Assembly: GCA_021785435.1 (NCBI GenBank) | Contig: JAJYFE010000005.1 | Coordinates: 1 to 56,352, forward strand | Direction of reading: 5' to 3' | Source of the DNA: Planctomycetota bacterium | Lineage (GTDB): Bacteria > Planctomycetota > Phycisphaerae > WQYP01 | DNA length: 56,352 nucleotides | In this document: positions 1 through 8,293 of the stretch, in pieces | Layout: the number at the start of each line of letters is the position of its first letter | Numbering within the stretch: position 1 is the first letter of the stretch | Program-made: the position numbers and the translations under genes | The notes under the pieces: model-generated | Databases searched by the model: none | What the model saw: the letters and a program-made list of their open reading frames with translations, nothing else | What the model was told of the DNA's origin: nothing

Positions 1-1173
1 CATGTACGGTTGACGGGTCAGATTACCCGCAAATAACAGCCGGGTACCGATCTTCTTTTCATTTAAATGGTTGATCAGATCGACCCGCGTGAACGGGGCG
101 TCGTCCCGGATGGTGATGGGAAAACCAAACCAGGATGGTTGGCTCTTCGCGGTGGCCTGCGGCAGAATTAAAAATTCCTGCAAGCCGTCGAGCCGCCGCC
201 TTAAGTGCTCGAAATTGGCCTGGCGCGCCGCGCTGAAACGCGGCAGTTTATCCAGTTGGGCCAGGCCACAGGCTGCCTGCATATCCGTGATTTTCATGTT
301 GTATCCCATATGCGAGTAGATATATTTATGATCGTAGCCGAAGGGCAAATCCCCCAACTGCCAGCCAAAACGCTTTTTACAGGTATTCTCATGTCCCGGG
401 GCACAATAGCAGTCGCGGCCCCAATCCCGATAAGAGGCCAGAATAAGTTGCAGCAATGGGCTGCCGGTGAACACCGCGCCGCCTTCGCCCATGGTGATAT
501 GATGGGCGGGGTAGCAGCTTAAAGTCCCCACGTCGCCGAAACCGCCTACGGGCCGGCCGGCATAGCGGGCCCCCAGGGCGTCGCAGCAATCCTCCACCAG
601 CCACAAACGGTGGCGGCGGCAGAATTCCCCCACCGCGTCCAGGTTGCAGGGATTGCCCAACGTATGGGCCAGCATCACCGCGCGGGTATGGGGGCTTAGA
701 GCCTCGGTCAGATAACGGACGTCGATGTTGTAGGTGGGAATCTCCACATCCACAAAAACCGGCGTGGCCCCGTTCTGCATGATCGGATTGACCGTGGTGG
801 GAAAACTTGCGGCGACGGTGATGACTTCATCGCCGGGCTGGATAGCGCGCTTACCGAGTTTCGGAGAACACAGCGCGGTGAAAGCAAGTAGATTAGCCGA
901 GGATCCGGAATTGACGCTCAGCACGTATCGCGTTTGTAGAAGTTCTGCCAGCTTGTGTTCCAAAGCCGTGTTGAAACGACCGGCGGTCAACCAGCCGTCC
1001 AAAGCTGCTTCAATGATGGCGCGGGTTTCGGCCGCATCAATCACCCGGCCCGCCGGCGGGATAATCGTGACCCCCGGTTCAAAATGCTTTTCCGGGGCCG
1101 CCGCGACATATTGCTCAGCCAATTGGAGGATTTGCTGGCGTAATTCGTCCTGGCTATTTATCGCCTTGTCCAT
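1..1173 (-). CDS. rfbH: CDP-4-keto-6-deoxyglucose-3-dehydrase E1 (RfbH), 3' end cut off
   Basis: A PLP/PMP-dependent sugar dehydrase of the DegT/DnrJ fold that removes the C3 hydroxyl of CDP-4-keto-6-deoxyglucose on the way to 3,6-dideoxyhexoses of O-antigen-type polysaccharide. The minus-strand frame is open from an ATG at 1173 to the window edge (391 codons), so about 45 C-terminal residues are probably missing. The decisive motif is [11 protein letters not shown] near residue 220: a histidine stands where ordinary DegT aminotransferases have the PLP lysine, the hallmark of RfbH/E1. [10 protein letters not shown] near residue 90 and [10 protein letters not shown] near residue 195 fit the cofactor pocket. 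It lies 188 bp downstream of rfbG. No good SD precedes the ATG; TACACT sits 6 nt before it. Confidence 0.93.
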   Translation of the reverse strand, partial: MDKAINSQDELRQQILQLAEQYVAAAPEKHFEPGVTIIPPAGRVIDAAETRAIIEAALDGWLTAGRFNTALEHKLAELLQTRYVLSVNSGSSANLLAFTALCSPKLGKRAIQPGDEVITVAASFPTTVNPIMQNGATPVFVDVEIPTYNIDVRYLTEALSPHTRAVMLAHTLGNPCNLDAVGEFCRRHRLWLVEDCCDALGARYAGRPVGGFGDVGTLSCYPAHHITMGEGGAVFTGSPLLQLILASYRDWGRDCYCAPGHENTCKKRFGWQLGDLPFGYDHKYIYSHMGYNMKITDMQAACGLAQLDKLPRFSAARQANFEHLRRRLDGLQEFLILPQATAKSQPSWFGFPITIRDDAPFTRVDLINHLNEKKIGTRLLFAGNLTRQPYM

Positions 1174-1361
1174 ACCGCCAGTGTACCGCCTTTCTTTTGC
1201 AGCGTAGACGACCCGCCCGCCTGTTGTACCGCAGGCCGGAGAATCGCCGCGGAGACCGTCCCGGCGGGCGCTGCTGCCGTTCCTGATGCGGACAGCATGC
1301 CCCTGCTACCACCGCCGTTTACCGACAGGACGCCCGCGCTACCTGGGCCGCCGCGCCAGGC

Positions 1362-2495
1362 TTAACGCCCGGGCGCCCGAATGCGGGCGGTTTCCGTTGG
1401 CACGCCGATCGCGTCGCTCTCGAAAGCGTCGATCTGACTTAAACCAAACGTCCGCATATCCTCGCCCACCAAATAGGCCCGATACCAACGCACGGTTTCC
1501 TCCACCGCCCGGGCCAATCGCCAACACGGTCGCCAGCGTAATTGGGTGACCGCCTTGTCGATATTAAGGCGCAGCGCGCCGGCCTCCGGTGGCTGCCGCG
1601 GGTCGCTCTGGTCCACCCACGTTCCGCCGCCCCAAGCGGCACAAAAACGTTGCACCAACTGCCGAACCGAAGTCTCTGCCCCATGCTGCGGGCCGAAGTT
1701 CCAGGCACTGCACAGCGCGGCTTCATCTGAGCGCAGCATCCGGTCCGCCAGCGTCAGATAACCCGCCAATGGATCGAGCACATGTTGCCAGGGGCGAATA
1801 GCCTCCGGATTACGCACGGGAATGGGTGTGCCTTTCGACAAATGGGTGATGGCATCGACTGCGATCCGGTCCGGCGCCCAGTCGCCCCCGCCGAGCACGT
1901 TGCCCGCCCGCACCGAGGCCAGCTTGAGGCGATGCTCCCGCACCCGCTCCGGGGCGAAAAACGACCGCCGATACGCCGCGGTAACCAGCTCGGCCGCGGC
2001 CTTGCTGGCGCTGTATGGGTCGGTTCCGCCGAGAGGATCGGTTTCCCGGAATTCACGCCTGGCCTCGCAATTCTCATAGCACTTGTCGCTGGTGACGATG
2101 AGCACCACGCAGCCGCGGCCGCGCCGGCGCACCGCTTCCAGCAGGTTGGCGGTTCCCAGCGCGTTGATCTCGAACGTTTCACGCGGTTGCGCATAACCGG
2201 TGCGAACCAGCGCCTGGGCGGCCAGATGAAATATGACTTCTGGATCCGCCGCATTAAGCGCCGCCTGCAAGCGCGGCACATCCCGAACATCCGCTTCGGT
2301 ATGGCCGGTGAAAAGCGAGCGCACCTGCGCCGCTTCAAAATGGTTGGGATGGGTCGGCGGCGGCAGAGCGTAGCCGAAGAGCTGGGCGCCCAGGCGGTGC
2401 AGCCACAGACTCAACCAGGATCCTTTGAATCCCGTGTGCCCGGTCAGAAAAACCCGCCGGCCATGCCAAAGGCGCTCGTCGAGGAAATCGGTCAT
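1362..2495 (-). CDS. rfbG: CDP-glucose 4,6-dehydratase
   Basis: An extended short-chain dehydrogenase (377 aa) that converts CDP-glucose to CDP-4-keto-6-deoxyglucose, the second step of CDP-dideoxyhexose synthesis in the cytoplasm. Visible are the NAD-binding GHTGFKGSWL near residue 20, the catalytic YSASK after TDP near residue 155, and TSDKCYEN, typical of sugar-nucleotide dehydratases. I chose the ATG at 2495 because it overlaps the rfbF stop as ATGA, the usual form of translational coupling. An in-frame ATG two codons upstream (2501) and one at 2531 inside rfbF are alternatives. The enzyme follows rfbF and precedes rfbH, so the three steps lie in pathway order. Confidence 0.95.
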   Translation of the reverse strand: MTDFLDERLWHGRRVFLTGHTGFKGSWLSLWLHRLGAQLFGYALPPPTHPNHFEAAQVRSLFTGHTEADVRDVPRLQAALNAADPEVIFHLAAQALVRTGYAQPRETFEINALGTANLLEAVRRRGRGCVVLIVTSDKCYENCEARREFRETDPLGGTDPYSASKAAAELVTAAYRRSFFAPERVREHRLKLASVRAGNVLGGGDWAPDRIAVDAITHLSKGTPIPVRNPEAIRPWQHVLDPLAGYLTLADRMLRSDEAALCSAWNFGPQHGAETSVRQLVQRFCAAWGGGTWVDQSDPRQPPEAGALRLNIDKAVTQLRWRPCWRLARAVEETVRWYRAYLVGEDMRTFGLSQIDAFESDAIGVPTETARIRAPGR

Positions 2496-3262
2496 GGCCA
2501 TACTTTCCAGGGCGCGGCGCCTTGCTCCCACAACATTTCCAGATGCTGCTTGTCCCGCAACATATCCATCGGCCGCCAGAATCCGCGGTGCTGGAACGCC
2601 TGCAGTTGGCCTTCCCGGGCCAGCCGTTCCAGCGGCTCGGCCTCCCAGAGGGTTTCATCACCGGCGATATAGTCGAGTACGTCGGTCTTTAAAACAAAAA
2701 AGCCGCCATTGATCCACCCCCCGTCACCAGGGGGTTTTTCCAGAAAGTTTTTCACGGTCCGGCCCTGGATATTCAAGGCCCCGAAACGACCGGGAGGCTG
2801 CACCGCGGTGATGGTGGCCTTGCACCCGTGACTGGCATGAAATGCCAACAGCTGTTTGATGTTTACATCGGCCAGGCCGTCGCCGTAAGTCAGGCAGAAA
2901 TCCTCCGCTCCCAGATATTCCCGTACGCGCCGCAGGCGCCCACCGGTTTGAGTTTTGTCGCCGGTATCCACCAACGTCACCTGCCAGGGTTCGGCTTGGT
3001 TTTGATGCGTGGTTACCTGGTTCCTGGCCAAGTCCACGGTTAGATCGGAGACGTGCCAATGGTAGTTCAGGAAATATTCCTTGATCATGTACCCCTTGTA
3101 ACCCAGGCACACGATGAAGTCCTTCAGCCCGTGCGCCGCGTATAACTTCATTATGTGCCATAGGATCGGCCGCCCCCCTATTTCCACCATCGGCTTGGGG
3201 CGCAAGGAGGTTTCCTCGCTAAGTCGCGTTCCCAAGCCACCCGCCAGAATCACCGTTTTCAA
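2492..3262 (-). CDS. rfbF: glucose-1-phosphate cytidylyltransferase
   Basis: Makes CDP-glucose from CTP and glucose-1-phosphate, the entry step of the CDP-sugar branch. The 256-residue length matches the family. The nucleotidyltransferase signature LAGGLGTRLSEET is at residues 6-18, followed by RPKPMVEIGGRPILWHIM; YGDGLADVN carries the metal-binding aspartate. The start is a TTG at 3262, preceded by AGGAG with 8 nt spacing; no ATG fits upstream. The region before it is AT-rich (3283-3305), which would suit a promoter, but I could not fix a convincing -35/-10 pair. It is the first gene of the rfbF-rfbG-rfbH set. Confidence 0.95.
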   Translation of the reverse strand: MKTVILAGGLGTRLSEETSLRPKPMVEIGGRPILWHIMKLYAAHGLKDFIVCLGYKGYMIKEYFLNYHWHVSDLTVDLARNQVTTHQNQAEPWQVTLVDTGDKTQTGGRLRRVREYLGAEDFCLTYGDGLADVNIKQLLAFHASHGCKATITAVQPPGRFGALNIQGRTVKNFLEKPPGDGGWINGGFFVLKTDVLDYIAGDETLWEAEPLERLAREGQLQAFQHRGFWRPMDMLRDKQHLEMLWEQGAAPWKVWP

Positions 3263-3569
3263 GGCGCCGCTCCTGTCCGCGCATTAATTTTAACAAATTT
3301 ACCGCGGCACAGCGCTGCCGACCGCCAGGCGGGTGGCCATGTTTTTCACCGGCAGTGGCCGTTTTTCCGGGGGCGTCGCCGCGGCAGGCATTTTGTTGGT
3401 AGGGCGGCCGTCTCTCGTTATCCCCCCCGGTGGGACCGCGCACGTCACGCAAGGGCTACTGCCTCGAAATAGCCGAAGGCGGAGGATCTCGTCGCGTCGG
3501 CGGGGATACCGGAGGAGGCGCGGCTGAAGCAGGAGATTCAGGCTTGGCTGGCGGCGGTTGCGGTGACCA
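3263..3569. other. intergenic stretch upstream of rfbF
   Basis: No gene is supported here. The first 45 bases hold an AT-rich run just upstream of the rfbF SD, a likely promoter zone. The rest is GC-rich and broken by stops in every frame that could resemble a known protein. It leads into a transposase remnant on the plus strand. Confidence 0.5.
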
Positions 3570-3855
3570 ATGTTCAAAACGCGCAAAAGGATCGCCGCTG
3601 CAGTGCCGCTCGCCGTGGCGACGGGTTACCCCGGGGAATTGGCCCGGCGGCAGGTTCGTGTGCTGTGCCTGCCGCCATATTCTCCAGGCTTCAATCTCGT
3701 CGAGTGCAGGTGGAGCCAAGTCAAGGCCTATCTCCGTATCGCCAAGGCGCGGACCTTCTCCGCCTTGCTGCAGAGTGGGCCAGGCGATCGCCCAAGTCAC
3801 GCCCGCTGCTTGCCGGGCCTAATTCCAAAATTGCGGATACGCTACATCAAGATGA
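3570..3855 (+). pseudogene. IS630-type transposase remnant (C-terminal piece)
   Basis: A broken end of a DDE transposase. One frame reads LPPYSPGFNLVECRWSQVKA near 3668-3727, the family-typical block with the last catalytic Glu (in LVE), then KARTFSALL. At about 3770 the homology moves to the next frame (VGQAIAQVTPAACRA), meets a stop, and ends as FQNCGYATSR before TGA at 3853-3855. So there is at least one frameshift and one nonsense change. The N-terminal helix-turn-helix and first two catalytic Asp residues were not found upstream, and no terminal inverted repeats were seen. It is dead. Confidence 0.8.
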
Positions 3856-3871
3856 AAAGTGAGCTTGTAGG

Positions 3872-4363
3872 TTACGCCGTTTTTTTTACTCTGCCCACAA
3901 CTTTTGATAGTGGCTCCCAGCACTGCGGTAAAAATCGCGGTAGGCACGCCCTCTGAGTGACCGATGACACCGATGCCTCCGGCTCGACTTCCGGGCGGCC
4001 GGGCTTGGTATGGCTGATCATGGCCCCTGGGCGGGGCCTAGCTTTGTCACCACATAGCTTTCGGGTACCCCGGCTGCCGCCATTCACCGGGTCGCCGTAG
4101 CGACTCCCAGACAGGATCAAGTTCGCCAAGACCCGCCCCAGGGGCCAGTTGGACCACACCCGCAGGCACAAGACGCGATGAAAATTGCTCCAATGGGCTG
4201 GGGCAAGGCCGCCCACGGCACGCACCATATTACTGACCGTGCGCTGCCGCAGATCCAGGATGGCGCCGAGCGTCAGGACCATCGCTCGCTGGAGATTGGG
4301 ACGGGTAAAGGCTATAGAGGAACGGGACCATAGCGGCTCGGCCGCTTGCGGCATGCACCACAT
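3872..4363 (-). pseudogene. transposase N-terminal remnant (IS701/IS4-like DDE), truncated by a repeat
   Basis: An open frame of 163 codons whose first 80 residues resemble the N-terminal part of IS701/IS4-like transposases: FTRPNLQRAMVLTLGAIL, then RTVSNMVRAVGG and NFHRVLCLRVWSNWPLGRVL. After LANLIL near residue 84 the frame runs into a copy of a dispersed repeat (4041-4104), and what follows has no resemblance to a transposase. The catalytic core is missing. The family assignment is from pattern memory; the call that it is a truncated transposase is firmer than the family name. Confidence 0.65.
4041..4104 (-). repeat. dispersed repeat family B, partial copy
   Basis: The minus strand here reads GCGACCCGGTGAATGGCGGC, continues through TACCCGAAAG and ends in GTGGTGACAAAGC. 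The same series occurs at 46631-46690 and, more diverged, at 6541-6598. It lies at the point where the neighbouring transposase frame loses homology. Confidence 0.8.
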
Positions 4364-4686
4364 ATTGGATTCCTTTCCGTTTCGTTTGGTGACTCCCTAC
4401 GAAGAGAGGGCGGAATCCGATTTTTAAGGGATGCGGCTAGGTTCAGGTACCGGAGCCTCACCGCCTGAGATCAGCTTTGCCGAACTGCGTGAGGCTCAAA
4501 AACGGGGCAAAAGTTGAGCTAAAGGATTGAGAGATGGTTGGAAGACCCCTGTGGGGGGGGGCGGGCATCTCGCCGCCGCGAGTCGCCCCGCGGCAGCGGG
4601 TAAACTGTGACGACCGGCCCGATGGCAGCCTCGAAAGCCGCCCTCCAAGGGGCGGTCCACTGGCCCCGACCGCGCTGGTTTCAATC
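4364..4686. other. intergenic stretch without a recognisable gene
   Basis: Between the transposase remnant and the end of the TIM-barrel gene I see no coding signal. A G-rich run lies at 4551-4562, and a CGCCGCCGCGAGTCGCCCCG stretch near 4571 resembles the palindromic repeats of the window but is not a clear copy. Confidence 0.45.
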
Positions 4687-5502
4687 TTACGTGCCTGTGG
4701 TATAGCGGGATAGCTCGGTGCGCAGGAAGGTGGCGGCGCGGGCGGCGGCGGGGTTGGACAGGTCGCGCACGTCCGCAACGATGGGACCGTGGAAATCGAT
4801 TTCGCGCAAGGCGGACAGTATTTTTTCCGGCTGTGCCTGGCCGCAACCAAGTTCCACCGGGCGCAGCGCATTACCGCTGCGGACCGCATCGGCGCACGTC
4901 CACAGACCAATCCGACCGGCGAGCGTTGGCAGCGCGGATTGCAGATTGTCGCCGGCGCCGAGCAGGCGCAATGTGTCCAGATTCGCCTGGACCCATGGTG
5001 CGTTTATGACCGCGAGAATCCGGGCCAAAGGCGCCACAGCGCTGCTACTTAGCGCCAACTGGATTCCCACGCGATCCGCCTGCTCGGCCAGGGCGTCCAC
5101 GGCCCTGCGCCAGGTCTCCGGGGGTGGCGCCCCGGGGCCTGGATCGCCCAGATAAACCGACACCGTCGGTGCTTTTAAATCCCCGGCCAGCTGGATAGCT
5201 GCCAACGCCTCGGTGACGCAACGGTCTACCGTGGCGGGATCAAAAATTCCTCCCGCGCGGGCACCGCTGCGCAAACACGTAAGTTGCAGGCCGCGCGACG
5301 CCAGCGTGCGCCGCAAATGCCGCCGCCCCGTTGGGCCGAGGTTCGCCGGCGCCAGGGTTCGATGGCGGGCGCCCACCGCCACGCCGGAGAAACCCGCGCC
5401 CGCGGCCAGATCCATCGCGGCCCGTAAATCATCGCCCAACGGATCGAGGGCTAAAGCGGCTCGGAAAAGCGCGGGAGAATTGGGGTTAAGCGGCGGGGTC
5501 AT
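4687..5502 (-). CDS. sugar phosphate isomerase/epimerase-like TIM barrel
   Basis: A 271-residue protein of the xylose-isomerase-like TIM-barrel superfamily (AP endonuclease 2 fold). The pattern of strands fits: AAMDLAAGAGFSGVAVGA near residue 28, LKAPTVSVYLGDPG near 108, GIQLALSSSA near 146, WVQANLDTLRLLGAGDN near 168, and GPIVADVRDL near the end. Such proteins isomerise or epimerise sugars or cyclitols using a metal; no substrate can be named. Some metal-ligand positions are poorly matched (LSSSA where many members have E/N), so activity may differ. It starts 24 nt after the stop of the YmdB-type gene and is probably co-transcribed with it; no good SD was seen. Confidence 0.75.
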   Translation of the reverse strand: MTPPLNPNSPALFRAALALDPLGDDLRAAMDLAAGAGFSGVAVGARHRTLAPANLGPTGRRHLRRTLASRGLQLTCLRSGARAGGIFDPATVDRCVTEALAAIQLAGDLKAPTVSVYLGDPGPGAPPPETWRRAVDALAEQADRVGIQLALSSSAVAPLARILAVINAPWVQANLDTLRLLGAGDNLQSALPTLAGRIGLWTCADAVRSGNALRPVELGCGQAQPEKILSALREIDFHGPIVADVRDLSNPAAARAATFLRTELSRYTTGT

Positions 5503-5526
5503 AACACGTATTTCATTCGCAAAAGC

Positions 5527-6375
5527 CTATCGTTCACCACCGGCGCCGCCGCCTTTGCCATCATCGGCATCATAGGCGGCCGCAGTGGCGGCGCCCGCCC
5601 GATCGCAGCGGACGATGGACAAGGCGCGGCCGGAGTTTTCATCCACGCTGGCCAGCACGCCGCAGAGGCGCGGATCGCCGGTGGCGATTTCAAAAAAGCA
5701 GGGCATGCCGGTGAGCAAATGCTTAAGCACGCGATCTTTTTTCCGGCCCAGGATGCTGTCATAGGGGCCAGTCATGCCGGCATCGGAAACGAACGCTGTG
5801 CCGCCGGGCAGCACGCGGGCGTCCGCGGTGGGCGTGTGGGTATGCGTACCGAAGACGACCGAGGCCCGGCCATCCAGATGCCAGCCCATCGCGATTTTTT
5901 CGCTGCTGGCCTCCGCATGGAAATCAACGATGCGCAGCCGCACGCCCGCCGGCAGCGCTTCCAGCATTCGATCGACCGCATAAAACGGATCATCCAGCGG
6001 CTTCATGTACAGGCGACCCATCACCTGCAGCACCGCGACCTCCAACCCAGCTCGGCTCTTCACCACCGTGCAACCCTTGCCCACGGCGGGGGGCGGATAA
6101 TTCCCCGGACGGATCAGCTGCGGGGACGATTCCAGCAGCGGCATGATCTCCCGTTTGCGGTAGGTGTGATCCCCCAGGGTGCACACATCGACGCCGCAGG
6201 CCAAAAGTTTTTGAAAAATAGCGGGCGTCAGGCCAGAACCACCGGCGGCGTTTTCCGCATTAGCGATCACCAGATCAATGCGCTCGCGCTCAATCAGCCC
6301 CGGCAGGAGATCCGCCAGCACCTGTCGGCCTGGTTTGCCGATGATATCGCCCAGACACAGAATTTTGACAGGCAA
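5527..6375 (-). CDS. YmdB/TIGR00282-type metallophosphoesterase
   Basis: A 282-residue dimetal phosphoesterase related to YmdB, which hydrolyses 2',3'-cyclic nucleotides. Metal and catalytic positions by comparison with Bacillus YmdB: Asp10 (LCLGDIIGKPGR), Glu41-Asn42 (ANAENAAGGSG), His70, His153 (VDFHAEASSEK), His178 and His180 (GTHTHTPTAD). The usual Asn before the catalytic His is Asp69 here (LGDHTY). The start is a TTG at 6375 with AAAGGA 6 nt upstream. The frame stays open to an ATG at 6450, but that extension has no family resemblance. It lies upstream of the TIM-barrel gene in the same direction. Confidence 0.9.
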   Translation of the reverse strand: MPVKILCLGDIIGKPGRQVLADLLPGLIERERIDLVIANAENAAGGSGLTPAIFQKLLACGVDVCTLGDHTYRKREIMPLLESSPQLIRPGNYPPPAVGKGCTVVKSRAGLEVAVLQVMGRLYMKPLDDPFYAVDRMLEALPAGVRLRIVDFHAEASSEKIAMGWHLDGRASVVFGTHTHTPTADARVLPGGTAFVSDAGMTGPYDSILGRKKDRVLKHLLTGMPCFFEIATGDPRLCGVLASVDENSGRALSIVRCDRAGAATAAAYDADDGKGGGAGGER

Positions 6376-6483
6376 GAGCGGTCCTTTCAAGGTTTCAGGT
6401 TTTAGCGGCGGCCAGCGGGGGCCTAGCGTTGAGCCCGTGGCATCTGGCATCTAATGCGTTGTCAAACCATAAATTTCGGGTTG

Positions 6484-6598
6484 GAGAAAGAGCCTCAGAC
6501 TCACCACCGAACCCGAAGCACCGGCCTCCGGGTCGCCGCGGCGACCCGGTGAACGGCTTCCGGACGCGACACCCGGAAGTTAAGCAGTGACCAAGCAC
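6484..6598 (+). repeat. dispersed repeat family B, full copy
   Basis: A 115-bp unit that starts GAGAAAGAG and runs to AAGCAC. It matches 46561-46690 over nearly its full length. In its centre is a perfect 22-bp palindrome (6528-6549, arms CCGGGTCGCCG) that could form a strong hairpin. It lies between the YmdB-type gene and the cydA promoter. Confidence 0.85.
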
Positions 6599-6686
6599 TA
6601 GCCTCTGGCATGTGGCATCTGGTACCTGCAACCCTGCAACCTGCGCCATCGTAACGGCTCCGGGGGCAGATGGGAAATCGCGAGGA

Positions 6687-6714
6687 TTGCCGTGGGCAAG
6701 ACGGTGGCTAGAAT
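6687..6714 (+). promoter_or_regulatory. candidate cydA promoter
   Basis: TTGCCG, a 16-nt spacer and TAGAAT, about 60 nt before the cydA ATG. It fits a housekeeping sigma-70-type promoter. No clear operator or ArcA/FNR-type palindrome was recognised. Confidence 0.45.
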
Positions 6715-6775
6715 AGTTCGGGTCGGGGCAAGCTAAGACCACCATGGCGGGGGCGCTGCCATATGGAATACGGCC

Positions 6776-8149
6776 ATGAATGCGCTGTTGTTATCACGAA
6801 TTCAATTCGGATTAACGGTTTCCTTCCATTATCTTTTCCCGCCTTTGAGCATAGGTTTGGGATTGTTGCTGGTTATTATGGAAGGCCTGTATCTGAAAAC
6901 CGGCCAGAAAGTTTATGAGCGGATGACCCGCTTTTGGCTGAAGATATTCGCTTTGACCTTCGGCTTGGGCGTGGCCACCGGCATTGTGATGGAATTTGAA
7001 TTTGGAACGAACTGGGCCAATTATTCGCGCTTTGTCGGCGACGTGTTCGGCGCCCCGTTGGCGGCGGAAGGGATTTTCGCCTTTTTTCTGGAATCAGGTT
7101 TTTTGGCGCTGCTGTTGTTCGGATGGGAAAAAGTCGGCCGCAAAATGCATTTTCTCTCGACGGTGTTGGTGGCGCTCGGGTCCATGTTCAGCGCCGTCTG
7201 GATCAACGTGGCCAATTCCTGGATGCAAACCCCGGCCGGTTTTCGTTTAGCCAGGCCTAACGGTGTGGTGCGGGCGCAGATGGTCAGCTTCTGGCAGGTG
7301 GTGTTTAATCCATCGACCATCGACCGTTTGGTGCATGTGCTGTTGGGGGCGTTTCTGGCCGGGGCGTTCCTGGTGCTGAGCGTGTCGGCGTGGTATCTGC
7401 TCAAGCAGCGGCATGTGGACCTGGCCCGCCGCGCCATGCGGATCGGCCTGCTGGTGGCCGTGATCGGGGCATGGTTGCAACTGGTCAGCGGGGACTTCAA
7501 CGCCCGGATGATCGCCCGGTATCAGCCGGCCAAGCTGGCCGCGTTTGAGGGGGCTTTCCCCGCCCATGCGCCGGAAGGCTTAGGCCTTGCCGGGTGGGTA
7601 AATCAGGCCCGGAGGAAAGTCTATGAATTACAGATTCCCGGTTTGTTAAGCTGGCTGCTTTATGGCAAAACCACGCGACCGGTGGAAGGGCTGGACGCCT
7701 TTCCCACCTCGGATTGGCCGCCGGTGAATCCCGTTTTTCAGTCTTATCACGCGATGGTCGCCATTGGCATATTGCTGATTGGGATCACCTTTCTGGGGGT
7801 GTTTTACTGGTGGCGCGGCACGTTATGGACGAAGCGCTGGCTGCTCTGGGTGTTTGTATTCGCAGTGATCGGTCCGCAGCTGGCTAATGAGTTGGGGTGG
7901 TTTTCCGCGGAAGTCGGCCGCCAGCCCTGGATTGTGTACGGGGTTCTGAAGACGGCGCAGGGCGTTTCGCCGAATGTGACGGCGGGGGAAGTGCTCACCA
8001 GCACCATTGGTTTTTCGGTGATTTATTTGCTGTTGGCGGTGCTGTTTTTCTATCTGCTGGATCGCAAAATCCGCCAAGGTCCGGAAGAGGCCCCGCTGTA
8101 TTTCCCGCCGGATGCTCCGTTGCCGCAGCACGGGCGGATGGACGCGTGA
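6776..8149 (+). CDS. cydA: cytochrome bd ubiquinol oxidase subunit I
   Basis: The haem-bearing subunit (457 aa) of the high-affinity terminal oxidase that reduces O2 with quinol in the inner membrane. Conserved ligands and proton-path residues can be placed: His18 (VSFHYLFP) for haem b595, His187 (RLVHVLLGAF) for b558, Glu98 and Glu106 (AAEGIFAFFLESGF), and the GRQPW block near residue 390. The quinol loop keeps QPAK with Lys253 and Glu258, and is of the short type. Nine or so hydrophobic spans are visible. A weak SD (GGAA) precedes the ATG. cydB follows after 144 bp. The cydX-type small subunit was not found. Confidence 0.97.
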   Translation: MNALLLSRIQFGLTVSFHYLFPPLSIGLGLLLVIMEGLYLKTGQKVYERMTRFWLKIFALTFGLGVATGIVMEFEFGTNWANYSRFVGDVFGAPLAAEGIFAFFLESGFLALLLFGWEKVGRKMHFLSTVLVALGSMFSAVWINVANSWMQTPAGFRLARPNGVVRAQMVSFWQVVFNPSTIDRLVHVLLGAFLAGAFLVLSVSAWYLLKQRHVDLARRAMRIGLLVAVIGAWLQLVSGDFNARMIARYQPAKLAAFEGAFPAHAPEGLGLAGWVNQARRKVYELQIPGLLSWLLYGKTTRPVEGLDAFPTSDWPPVNPVFQSYHAMVAIGILLIGITFLGVFYWWRGTLWTKRWLLWVFVFAVIGPQLANELGWFSAEVGRQPWIVYGVLKTAQGVSPNVTAGEVLTSTIGFSVIYLLLAVLFFYLLDRKIRQGPEEAPLYFPPDAPLPQHGRMDA

Positions 8150-8293
8150 AGGTTAGCCCGGCGGCCCGCCGGCCGACCGAGCCGCGACCGTCAGGGAGCG
8201 GTCCAACCCCGCCGCCGGTTGGTTAGCTCGGCGGCCCGCACGCCGGTTGGTGGCGCAGGGACGCGGGCACGGCGGAGGCTGGAGTGTAGAGTG

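Noticed and set aside
1782-2672. A 296-codon plus-strand frame opposite rfbG and rfbF
   Set aside because: Both genes on the minus strand are conserved throughout; this frame is a shadow.
8150-8293. A cydX-type small gene between cydA and cydB, or after cydB
   Set aside because: No short frame with one membrane helix and a start signal was seen in either gap.
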